This document shows positions 8,401-14,337 of a stretch of DNA of 14,766 bases, one piece after another. The notes under the pieces are model-generated. The model saw only the letters and a list, made by a program, of their open reading frames with translations, searched no databases and was not told the origin of the DNA. This stretch comes from Puniceicoccales bacterium (lineage in GTDB: Bacteria > Verrucomicrobiota > Verrucomicrobiia > Opitutales > UBA953). A program made the translations under genes and the position numbers. Each line of letters begins with the position of its first letter. Position 1 is the first letter of the stretch. Where the stretch lies: NCBI GenBank assembly GCA_031279675.1, contig JAITIB010000117.1, positions 1 through 14,766 on the forward strand. Reading direction: 5' to 3'.

Positions 8401-8529
8401 CTGATGGTGTTTTATATCGAGGATAAGAACCTGCGCTGGCAAGCAATCATTTGGGAGGGAAAGAGGTCGGGTGAAAAAGGGCGGGGCATGCGCCTTGAGC
8501 CATGGCGGGCGCGCCGTCGGGCGGTGACG

Positions 8530-9228
8530 TTATTTGATGCCGCTGCGCTTCTCGGCTTCCTGCAAGAGCGTCACCTCGCTGAATTTTTTGGCAAGGACAG
8601 CACCGTTTGCCGGGTTGGTGACCAGGACGGCGTATCCGGAATACAGCGTTTTTGCGAATGTCGGCGACTTGGTCAAAAAATCGCCCATTGTCCCGGTCAC
8701 GGTAAACGGAACGACCTCGCCGCCTTCGCACAAACCGCTTGTCGATGCCTTCGTTTTCCCAAACCAATAGACACGCAGCTCCACCGGCAGGTCCACGCCG
8801 CTGTTTGTCATTGCGCTCACGCGCAGGCAGCGCGAGCCGGGGGACAGGGTGCGCACTTCCGTATTACCCGAAGAGGATTCCTTGGCGGGCTGCTGGGCGG
8901 TGCGCCGGGTGACCACAAGTTCCCTGGGCGTGTCATTGCGCACTTCCTCAACGTTGATCGTGATGGCCTTGACTTCCTTGCGGCGTTGCCCGGCGAGGGA
9001 ATTCAATGACTCGCGCGTCTTCTTGTCCAGCTCCGCGAGCGTGAACGAATCCTCGGTTTTCGACGCCACGTAGCGCACCCTCACCGCATCTTGGTAAATG
9101 CCAAGCAGCTCGACTTCCACCGGCAGCCCGTCCGCGGTAGTGATGACAACCGGGTCGGCGCGCACATGCGCAACCGCCGGCACGACCGCAAACAGGAAAC
9201 AAACAAGGGAACGGATTTGAGAGATCAT
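8530..9228 (-). CDS. Exported protein with SHD1-like N-terminal repeat (232 aa)
   Basis: The ATG at 9228 is preceded by AGGAAGG with five bases spacing and opens a signal peptide (core about 7-20, likely cleavage after VRA at 24), so this start is well supported although the frame is open to 9687. Residues 26-76 (TTADGLPVEVELLGIYQDAV, then FTLAELDKKTRESL) look like the Sla1-homology-1 type small beta motif common in Planctomycetes and Verrucomicrobia exported proteins, where a short barrel is followed by a helix reading LxxLxxxxxE. The remaining 130-220 part is beta-rich, with LRVYWFGKT and YSGYAVLVTNP, possibly a second sandwich domain. Two Cys (134, 167) remain after processing. Function is unknown; location is likely periplasm. 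It is divergent from rpsT and upstream of the greA-domain gene. Confidence 0.82.
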   Translation of the reverse strand: MISQIRSLVCFLFAVVPAVAHVRADPVVITTADGLPVEVELLGIYQDAVRVRYVASKTEDSFTLAELDKKTRESLNSLAGQRRKEVKAITINVEEVRNDTPRELVVTRRTAQQPAKESSSGNTEVRTLSPGSRCLRVSAMTNSGVDLPVELRVYWFGKTKASTSGLCEGGEVVPFTVTGTMGDFLTKSPTFAKTLYSGYAVLVTNPANGAVLAKKFSEVTLLQEAEKRSGIK

Positions 9229-9233
9229 GCGCG

Positions 9234-9240
9234 CCTTCCT
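9234..9240 (-). promoter_or_regulatory. Strong Shine-Dalgarno that fixes the start at 9228
   Basis: Minus-strand AGGAAGG lies five bases before the ATG at 9228-9226. It is the clearest ribosome binding site in the window, where most genes have weak or no such site. Confidence 0.7.
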
Positions 9241-9257
9241 ACGCGCAACCCGGCGGC

Positions 9258-9275
9258 ATGGAAATCTCAAAATTT
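9258..9275. repeat. Perfect inverted repeat in the divergent region upstream of rpsT
   Basis: GGAAAT at 9258-9263 and ATTTCC at 9270-9275 are perfect inverted arms with a six-base spacer (CTCAAA). It sits between the divergent starts at 9228 and 9346, so it could be an operator or part of a leader RNA. No known regulator is implied by the sequence. Confidence 0.3.
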
Positions 9276-9294
9276 CCCCGCATGGCAAATTCCA

Positions 9295-9323
9295 CGTTGA
9301 CAGCTGGCACTCCAGCCACATGT
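9295..9323 (+). promoter_or_regulatory. Candidate rpsT promoter with overlapping hairpin
   Basis: A consensus -35 element TTGACA is at 9295-9300, but at 16-18 bases spacing the -10 candidates (around 9317-9323, ATGTCC) are poor. Directly after it GCTGG (9301-9305) and CCAGC (9310-9314) form a five-base-pair hairpin with a CACT tetraloop. Either this is a weak promoter or the hairpin belongs to an rpsT leader transcribed from further upstream. Confidence 0.22.
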
Positions 9324-9345
9324 CCCTTGGTGAAAATTTTCTCGC

Positions 9346-9618
9346 ATGGCCAACACCAAGTCCGCCCAAAAAAACATCCGCAAAGCTGCGGTGCGCACCC
9401 AGGCCAACAAGGCCGTCAGGAGCCGCCTCAAGACGCTTGCCAAAACAACCGCCGCCGCCGTCAAGAGCGGTGACGCCCAGAAGGCCGCCGCCGTTGCCGC
9501 CGCCACCGTGTCCGCGCACGACAAGGCGGTGAAAAGTGGCGTCATCCACAAAAACAAGGCCAGCCGCCTGAAGTCGAAGCTGGCCAAAATCACACAAGTG
9601 CCCAAGGCCGCGAAGTAA
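9346..9618 (+). CDS. rpsT: 30S ribosomal protein S20
   Basis: A 90-residue, very Lys/Ala-rich protein beginning MANTKSAQKNIRKAAVRTQ, the canonical S20 N-terminus (NxKSAxKRIR-type), with an all-helical composition and the later block SGVIHKNKASRLKSKL at about 64-79 matching the family's HKNKAARxKSRL signature. S20 binds 16S rRNA and assists 30S assembly. Length is normal for the family (about 85-90). A GGTGA lies about a dozen bases before the ATG, too far for a good Shine-Dalgarno. A strong intrinsic terminator follows at 9639-9674, so it is probably transcribed alone, divergently from the exported-protein gene at 9228. Confidence 0.97.
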   Translation: MANTKSAQKNIRKAAVRTQANKAVRSRLKTLAKTTAAAVKSGDAQKAAAVAAATVSAHDKAVKSGVIHKNKASRLKSKLAKITQVPKAAK

Positions 9619-9638
9619 ACTCTCCCGCCGCAGCCAAT

Positions 9639-9674
9639 CCCCGTGCGTACAATCCCGGGCGCACGGGGTTTTTT
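9639..9674 (+). terminator. Intrinsic terminator of rpsT
   Basis: CCCCGTGCG (9639-9647) and CGCACGGGG (9660-9668) form a perfect nine-base-pair GC-rich stem with a 12-base loop, followed by six T at 9669-9674. It lies 20 bases after the rpsT stop codon and is the best terminator in the window. Confidence 0.9.
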
Positions 9675-9701
9675 GTGAAAAACTCACCGCGCACGCCCCG
9701 G

Positions 9702-10529
9702 ATGACAGCGCCCGCCGCCACCACCCTCATCGGGTTTCCCCCACCGTTGCTCGGCGAAAAGCCGTTGCGTCTCGCCGTGTTGAAAGCAGACGGCTCCGGT
9801 GGCGTCGCATTGGAAAAACCCGCCGGTGTTTGCTGGGACGGCGACGAACCCGGCGCCCCTGGAATCGTCGCCGCCGTGCGCCTCCAACTTGCCACTGGCA
9901 AGCCTGAGCTGTGCGCCTGCCACCTCCAAAACCCCGTCTCCGCCTGGCCGCTCGAAACCGAAATTGCCGGCATCGGACTTCTCGCCCCACGCGGCCCCGC
10001 CTGCGAACGCTGGCGCAATGCGTTCGGCTCCGCGCAGTGCACATTCACCTTTGAGTTTCTCGCCGCCAACGACGATGGCGACGCCACCGCGGACGCGTTT
10101 TCCTGCGCGCTCCCCGTGGCACGGCATGACCGGCTGGCACGCGCGCTCATCTCCCACAGCACGGGGAAAAAAAGCATCACACACTTCCGCCGCACCGCCC
10201 GCGTCGCACGCTGGAGCTGGTGGGAGGCCACAACGCCATTTCCCCGCTTTCACCAAGTGCGCCTGCATGCGGCGGAAAACAAGCTGCGCATCGCGGGCGA
10301 AACACTCTACGCCACCGGGGACATCCCGACCCTGGCGCAACTTTCCCCGCGCCGATGCCTCAACAAGGGCCCCGACCGCGCCTTGCACGACGGCATCTGC
10401 CTCCGCCTGCGCGAAGTTGACTGTTCCGGGGCGAACATCAAGGGATGGGAAAAAATCATCGCGCCCGAACCACGCAAATGGGCGGTCTTGCGCGAACGGC
10501 TCTCCGCCAACAACCCGGGAATCCGATAA
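9702..10529 (+). CDS. RluA-like pseudouridine synthase homologue with apparently lost catalytic Asp (275 aa)
   Basis: Numbering here is from a possible GTG start at 9675 (284 residues); I prefer the ATG at 9702 because the GTG directly abuts the terminator T-run. The RluA fold order is readable: KPAG at 48-51 (family NKPAG), WPLETEIAGIGLLA at 91-104 where RluA enzymes have HRLDxxTSGLLLLA, FRRTARVARWSWWEATT aligning with the strand before the substrate motif, RFHQVRLHAA at 191-200 for the family RTHQIRVHLA, GETLYA at 208-213 for GDxLYG, and ALHDGICLRL at 236-245 for ALHAxxLxF. The catalytic Asp of HRLD reads Glu (E94) and the flanking His-Arg are Trp-Pro, so catalysis of uridine-to-pseudouridine is doubtful; it may be an RNA-binding derivative. 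No clear Shine-Dalgarno. It lies between rpsT's terminator and proC (74 bp), possibly co-transcribed with proC. Confidence 0.75.
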   Translation: MTAPAATTLIGFPPPLLGEKPLRLAVLKADGSGGVALEKPAGVCWDGDEPGAPGIVAAVRLQLATGKPELCACHLQNPVSAWPLETEIAGIGLLAPRGPACERWRNAFGSAQCTFTFEFLAANDDGDATADAFSCALPVARHDRLARALISHSTGKKSITHFRRTARVARWSWWEATTPFPRFHQVRLHAAENKLRIAGETLYATGDIPTLAQLSPRRCLNKGPDRALHDGICLRLREVDCSGANIKGWEKIIAPEPRKWAVLRERLSANNPGIR

Positions 10530-10603
10530 ACGCCCGCGCACGCCCCCGGAAACGCAAGCGCATTTCCCTCGTCTCCCCAACCAAACACTGGGACAGTCGC
10601 GCC

Positions 10604-11410
10604 ATGGAAAAAATCGCCTTTCTCGGAGCCGGGAAAATGGCCTCCGCCATCGTGCGCGGGCTCATCGAAAGCGGCGCCATCGCAGCGCCGGACATCGCCT
10701 GCCTCGGCGGCAACGGCACCAGCGCACGGCAACTCGCCCAGGACACAGGCATCCGGCACGCCACCAGCACCGCCGACCTGCTCGACGGCGCCGACGTGCT
10801 TGTCCTCGCCTGCAAACCGCAACACTTCAAACAGCTCGACCCCGGCCTCGGCACAACGCTCACCTCCGGAAAACTTGTCCTGTCGGTGCTCGCAGGCTTC
10901 ACCGCGGAACGCCTCGCGGCAGCATTCCCGAACGCACGCGCAGTGGCCGCCGTCATGCCCAACACCCCGGCGCAAGTCCGCGCGGGCATCACCGCGTGGA
11001 CAGCCCCGGCAACACTGCCCGTGTCCGACGCGGATCTGGTGGGGAAAATTTTCGGCTGTCTCGGAAAAGTCGTCCGCGTGGAAGCGCCATTGATGGACGT
11101 TGTCTCCGCGACCAGCGGCAGCGGGCCAGGGTTTTTCTTCGAGCTCGTCAACGCCTTTGAGCACGCCGCGGTGGGGTCCGGACTGCCCCCCGACACAGCG
11201 GCATTACTCGTGCGTGAAACTTTTGCCGGGGCGGCGAAATTATTGAAAAAAACAAACGCCACCCCGGTGGCGTTGCGCAACGCGGTAACCTCCCCCAACG
11301 GATCCACACTCGCAGGCCTTCAAGTGTTTGAACGCCACCACATGCACCGGATTTTTCAGGAAGTCATCGCCGCCTCCGTTGCCCGGACGAGAGAGCTGGG
11401 AAAAATGTGA
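10604..11410 (+). CDS. proC: Pyrroline-5-carboxylate reductase
   Basis: A 268-residue protein of standard family length that reduces 1-pyrroline-5-carboxylate to proline with NAD(P)H in the cytoplasm. The N-terminus FLGAGKMASAI (6-16) is the Rossmann dinucleotide loop; CKPQ (70-73) and MPNTP (118-122) are family landmarks; SATSGSGPGFFFELVNAFEH (168-187) and VTSPNGSTLAGL (228-239) form the C-terminal dimerisation and substrate-binding signature, the latter with Asn where most members have Gly (SPGGTT). The ATG at 10604 starts directly on the first beta strand; the open frame upstream to 10445 overlaps the preceding gene and is not coding. A GGGA lies about ten bases upstream, weak as a ribosome site. 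It follows the RluA-like gene in the same direction. Confidence 0.96.
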   Translation: MEKIAFLGAGKMASAIVRGLIESGAIAAPDIACLGGNGTSARQLAQDTGIRHATSTADLLDGADVLVLACKPQHFKQLDPGLGTTLTSGKLVLSVLAGFTAERLAAAFPNARAVAAVMPNTPAQVRAGITAWTAPATLPVSDADLVGKIFGCLGKVVRVEAPLMDVVSATSGSGPGFFFELVNAFEHAAVGSGLPPDTAALLVRETFAGAAKLLKKTNATPVALRNAVTSPNGSTLAGLQVFERHHMHRIFQEVIAASVARTRELGKM

Positions 11411-11422
11411 AAACGCACCCGC

Positions 11423-11563
11423 TTACTCTTTCAACTCGCCCAGCCCCCCGCCAGCATTGCCGCCCGGAACAACGGTTGTTGAAATAAAACACATGCCGCA
11501 AAGAATAAACATGAACGACAGCACGGCGCTCACCCAGTAAAGCTTGCACTCACGGGAAATCAC
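11423..11563 (-). CDS. Probable small single-pass membrane protein (46 aa)
   Basis: On the minus strand a GTG at 11563-11561 opens a 46-codon frame ending in TAA at 11425-11423. The peptide has a polar N-terminus (ISRECKLYW), a well-formed hydrophobic segment at about 11-32 (VSAVLSFMFILCGMCF onward), a Gly-rich stretch PGGNAGGG and a charged end LGELKE. This layout is typical of a real membrane peptide and the frame fills an otherwise empty gap between proC and glgC. An in-frame TGA lies further upstream and there is no ATG, so GTG is the only likely start giving the whole segment; no Shine-Dalgarno is seen. It converges on proC (12 bp gap) and diverges from glgC (50 bp). Too short to assign a family; a chance ORF remains possible. 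Confidence 0.5.
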   Translation of the reverse strand: MISRECKLYWVSAVLSFMFILCGMCFISTTVVPGGNAGGGLGELKE

Positions 11564-11577
11564 ACAAAGACAGTGTG
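11561..11577. repeat. Inverted repeat between divergent starts upstream of glgC
   Basis: CACAC (11561-11565) and GTGTG (11573-11577) are perfect arms around a seven-base spacer. The repeat covers the GTG start of the small membrane ORF and precedes glgC's ATG by 36 bases, so it could be an operator for either. Short arms mean chance is possible. Confidence 0.2.
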
Positions 11578-11613
11578 GAAATTAACACAAAACCAGCCAT
11601 AACTCGTTCACCA

Positions 11614-12909
11614 ATGAAAACCCCCAAGGTAAAATGCGTCATCATGGGGGGCGGACGCGGGACCCGCCTCCACCCTCTCACCAAGGACCGGTGCAAACCA
11701 GCGGTGCCACTCGGCGGCAGCTACCGGCTCGTGGACATCCCCATCAGCAACTGCCTCAACTCGGGATACAACCAGATTTACGTGCTCACGCAGTTCAACA
11801 CGGCGTCGCTCCACCGGCACATCCAGCAATCCTACGGGTTTGATCCCTTCGGGCGCGGCTTTGTGGACATTCTCGCCGCGGAGCAGACGATGGAAAAGGA
11901 GGCCTGGTATCAGGGCACCGCTGACGCCGTGCGCCAAAACCTGCACCATTTTTTCCTCAACGACGACGACCTCATCATCATTCTCTCCGGCGACCAGCTC
12001 TACCGTCTGGACTTGCACGCCTTTGTCGCCCAGCACCAGCGCACGCAGGCGGATCTCACCATTGCCGCCAAGGCCATGCCCGCCGCCCAAGTCGCCTCGC
12101 TCGGCGTGATGCGCGTGCGTGACGATGGTGAAATCACGGCGTTTGTTGAAAAGCCCTCCGACCCCGCCCTCGTCAACACGCTCGTGGTCGGCGGCGCGGT
12201 GCGCGAGGCCATCAAAGACCCCGGGGACTCCCCCTACTGCCTCGCATCAATGGGCATTTACGTTTTCAACGGGCGCGTTTTGAAGGAATCACTCGCCAAC
12301 AGCATGACGGATTTCGGACGGGAGGTCATCCCGTCGCTCCTCGGCAAGCGCAAAATTTGCGCACACGTGTTTGACGGATACTGGGAGGACATCGGCACCG
12401 TCGGCTCGTTTTGGGAAGCCAACCTCGCGCTCACCGATCCCGTCCCTCCGTTCAATTTTTTTGACAGTGACCACCCCATCTACACGCACGCGCGCTTTCT
12501 TCCCCCCGCGAAGCTCAATGGCGGCTGTGTGCAAAACGCTGTCATTTCCGAGGGTTGCATTGTCACGCAGGCGCAACTGCGCCGTTGCGTCATCGGCGTG
12601 CGCTCGGTCATCCGCGAGAACGCCAACCTCAACGGTGTTGTCATGCTCGGTGCCGATTTTTACGAGGATCCCGCCGACATGGATGAAAACGCCCGGATGG
12701 GCCGCCCCCCCCTCGGTGTCGGGCAAGACACCACAATCCACAACGCCATCATCGACAAAAACGCCCGCATCGGCAGCAAGGTCCAGCTCACCCCGGAGGG
12801 CGTCCCTGAAATGTGGGAAAACGACATGGTGATGAAACGCGACGGGGTCCTCATCATCAAAAAACGGGCCATCGTCCCCGACGGCACCTGCATCGGGAAA
12901 ATTAATTAA
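11614..12909 (+). CDS. glgC: Glucose-1-phosphate adenylyltransferase (ADP-glucose pyrophosphorylase)
   Basis: A 431-residue cytoplasmic enzyme making ADP-glucose from ATP and glucose-1-phosphate, the committed step of glycogen synthesis. The N-terminal nucleotidyltransferase domain shows GGGRGTRLHPLT (12-23), KPAVP (28-32), VDIPISNCLNSG (40-51), WYQGTADAVRQN (98-109), GDQLYRLD (126-133), FVEKP (177-181) and WEDIGTV (257-263). The C-terminal third has the hexapeptide left-handed beta-helix pattern, for example IHNAIIDKNARIGSKV, ending with IVPDGTCIG. The sequence style (YRLVDIPISNC, GTADAVRQ) is close to the plant/cyanobacterial type. I chose the ATG at 11614; an in-frame GTG at 11575 would add 13 residues. 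No Shine-Dalgarno at either. The next gene begins 15 bp after the stop, suggesting co-transcription. No other glycogen gene is in the window. Confidence 0.95.
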   Translation: MKTPKVKCVIMGGGRGTRLHPLTKDRCKPAVPLGGSYRLVDIPISNCLNSGYNQIYVLTQFNTASLHRHIQQSYGFDPFGRGFVDILAAEQTMEKEAWYQGTADAVRQNLHHFFLNDDDLIIILSGDQLYRLDLHAFVAQHQRTQADLTIAAKAMPAAQVASLGVMRVRDDGEITAFVEKPSDPALVNTLVVGGAVREAIKDPGDSPYCLASMGIYVFNGRVLKESLANSMTDFGREVIPSLLGKRKICAHVFDGYWEDIGTVGSFWEANLALTDPVPPFNFFDSDHPIYTHARFLPPAKLNGGCVQNAVISEGCIVTQAQLRRCVIGVRSVIRENANLNGVVMLGADFYEDPADMDENARMGRPPLGVGQDTTIHNAIIDKNARIGSKVQLTPEGVPEMWENDMVMKRDGVLIIKKRAIVPDGTCIGKIN

Positions 12910-12924
12910 CCCCCCCGTCCCGCC

Positions 12925-13533
12925 ATGCGCCCCCATCCCTGTCCCGCCACGGCAACGCTCGCCCTCGCGGCAGCAATGATTGCGATGCCGCCCGACGCCA
13001 CCGCGCAAAGCCACTCGTGGGACACGCACTCCAGCAGCCGGCGCATCCAATTCCATCCTTCCCCTCCCGGGGAACCCTCGATGCCCATCGAGCAAATGCC
13101 CGGGTATCCGCTCAATCCTGTCATCGGAAAAATCCTCTGGGTGGACGCCACCGGAACCCACGCCACCGCGCTGCTCACACAACACCCCGCGCCCAAGAAG
13201 GACGCCCGCCTCGGCACCCGCGATGCGACACTCCGGCCAAGCTCGCAACCGCGCCTCGTCCAGCACAAAGCGGGTTCGCGCATCGCGGGCCTTCGCATCG
13301 AACGCGGCACGGCACACCCCGGGCAGGAACTGGTCCGCCCCGGAGCACGCATGATGGAAGAGCTCGAAAAACTCCCCGCCCGCGGCAATCCCAATCCCGA
13401 ACCACCCGCGTCCCCGTCAACGCCACCCGAGAAAACGCGTGCGCCACTTCCAGTAAAAACTCCGCAACCGGAACCGCCATCCCCTCGCCCCGCCGCCGTC
13501 AAGGAGCCCCGCCCAATCCCGCCCCATCCTTAA
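12925..13533 (+). CDS. Exported protein with proline-rich tail (202 aa)
   Basis: The protein begins with a signal peptide (hydrophobic TLALAAAMIAM at about 11-21, likely cleavage after ATA at 25-27). Residues about 65-140 hold a compact region, NPVIGKILWVDATGTHATAL followed by GTRDATL and GLRIERGTAHPGQELVRPG, that looks like a small beta-barrel of a kind frequent in Verrucomicrobia envelope proteins; this is inference. From about 150 the chain is low-complexity and Pro-rich (PNPEPPASPSTPPE, ending PRPIPPHP). The gene starts 15 bp after glgC and has no Shine-Dalgarno, suggesting co-transcription. Its last 117 bp overlap, tail to tail, the glycosyltransferase gene on the other strand, and that overlap is exactly the proline-rich tail. 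Function unknown. Confidence 0.72.
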   Translation: MRPHPCPATATLALAAAMIAMPPDATAQSHSWDTHSSSRRIQFHPSPPGEPSMPIEQMPGYPLNPVIGKILWVDATGTHATALLTQHPAPKKDARLGTRDATLRPSSQPRLVQHKAGSRIAGLRIERGTAHPGQELVRPGARMMEELEKLPARGNPNPEPPASPSTPPEKTRAPLPVKTPQPEPPSPRPAAVKEPRPIPPHP

Positions 13534-14337
13534 ATAATACGTGTAAAACGCCTCCTGCGTGATCCCCCACTTCCGCAGCAAAAGCATCCGCGCCCGTTTC
13601 CCCTCGCCCGCCGGCAGCTTTCGTGTCGAAGCCTTGGCAAAATGATAGGCGCGGCTGCGCCCCAGCCCCTTGAAATGGCGCACGCCGCGCGCCCACAGCT
13701 TGAGCGAAAAATCGGGGTCCGACGCATACCCCGAGGCAAACTCCTCGCTGTAACCGTTGACTGCCTCCCACATCGCCCGGTGGACGACGCACGGTGGCGC
13801 CGTTGCCCCGCTCCAATCACCACGAGACAACGCCGCGAAGTTTTCCAACAAATCCCGTTCCCGAAAATCAGCGGGAGCCCGCCCAAAATCCGCCGCAATC
13901 GTCCCCAAATGCACGCGCGCCGCAGTGGGCTCAATGGGTGTTGACGACACGTAAAACCGCTCATGCCCCACACCCTTGATTTCCTCCCACAAGAAAAAAT
14001 CCCAGTCGGGGCAGACATACATGTCGTCGTTGACATAGGCCAGAAGGTCCGCCCGCGCCCGCGCCGCCATCACGTTCATCGCACGGCAAACGCCGATGTT
14101 GTCCCGGCTTTCCGTAAAATCCAGCCCTTGGGCGCGCACCCATTCGCGGGTGCCGTCATTCCCCTCGTTAACGTGGACAATCAACTGGTGCGCATACCGG
14201 CTGTTTTTGCGAATGGCGCCCACGCACAACTTGAGGAACTCAAGGTTGTTCCACGTCGGTATCAAAATGGAAAACAACGGCGCGGGCACACCCGCCCCAT
14301 CCCCACCAGTGGCATCCCTCGGCGGCGCGCAGTCCAC
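13417..14337 (-). CDS. Family-2 glycosyltransferase
   Basis: A 306-residue GT-A fold enzyme of the GT2 superfamily. The N-terminal strand FSILIPTWNNLEFLKLCV (22-39) and VNEGNDGTREWV are classical; YVNDDMYVCPDWD (101-113) supplies the NDD metal/nucleotide-sugar motif; VVHRAMWEAVNGYSEEF (184-200) and SDPDFSLKLWARG (206-218) are the acceptor-side elements, the acidic DPD fitting the catalytic ED-like motif. No membrane helix is seen, so it is cytosolic or peripheral, and the sugar donor and acceptor cannot be predicted. The GTG start at 14337 immediately follows the hisB stop (TGA then GTG), so translation is probably coupled. Its C-terminal end (YWKWRTRFLGWR) overlaps the preceding convergent gene by 117 bp; the basic-aromatic tail is normal for such enzymes. 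Confidence 0.9.
   Translation of the reverse strand: MDCAPPRDATGGDGAGVPAPLFSILIPTWNNLEFLKLCVGAIRKNSRYAHQLIVHVNEGNDGTREWVRAQGLDFTESRDNIGVCRAMNVMAARARADLLAYVNDDMYVCPDWDFFLWEEIKGVGHERFYVSSTPIEPTAARVHLGTIAADFGRAPADFRERDLLENFAALSRGDWSGATAPPCVVHRAMWEAVNGYSEEFASGYASDPDFSLKLWARGVRHFKGLGRSRAYHFAKASTRKLPAGEGKRARMLLLRKWGITQEAFYTYYLRMGRDWAGLLDGGGARGWRFRLRSFYWKWRTRFLGWR

Noticed and set aside
8401..8529. Small plus-strand ORF starting at 8404 in the gap before the GreA-domain gene
   Set aside because: It continues as an antisense frame through the exported-protein gene with no ribosome site and no protein-like pattern.
9229..9687. N-terminal extension of the 232-aa exported protein across rpsT
   Set aside because: It would run antisense through rpsT; the strong Shine-Dalgarno and signal peptide fix the start at 9228.
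10445..10603. N-terminal extension of ProC
   Set aside because: ProC proteins start at the Rossmann strand (MEKIAFLGAG); the extension is antisense-like Arg/Pro-rich and overlaps the preceding gene.
11468..11480. Palindrome AACAACGGTTGTT as a glgC operator
   Set aside because: It lies inside the likely coding region of the 46-aa membrane peptide (Thr-Thr-Val-Val codons), over 130 bases from glgC, so coding explains it adequately.
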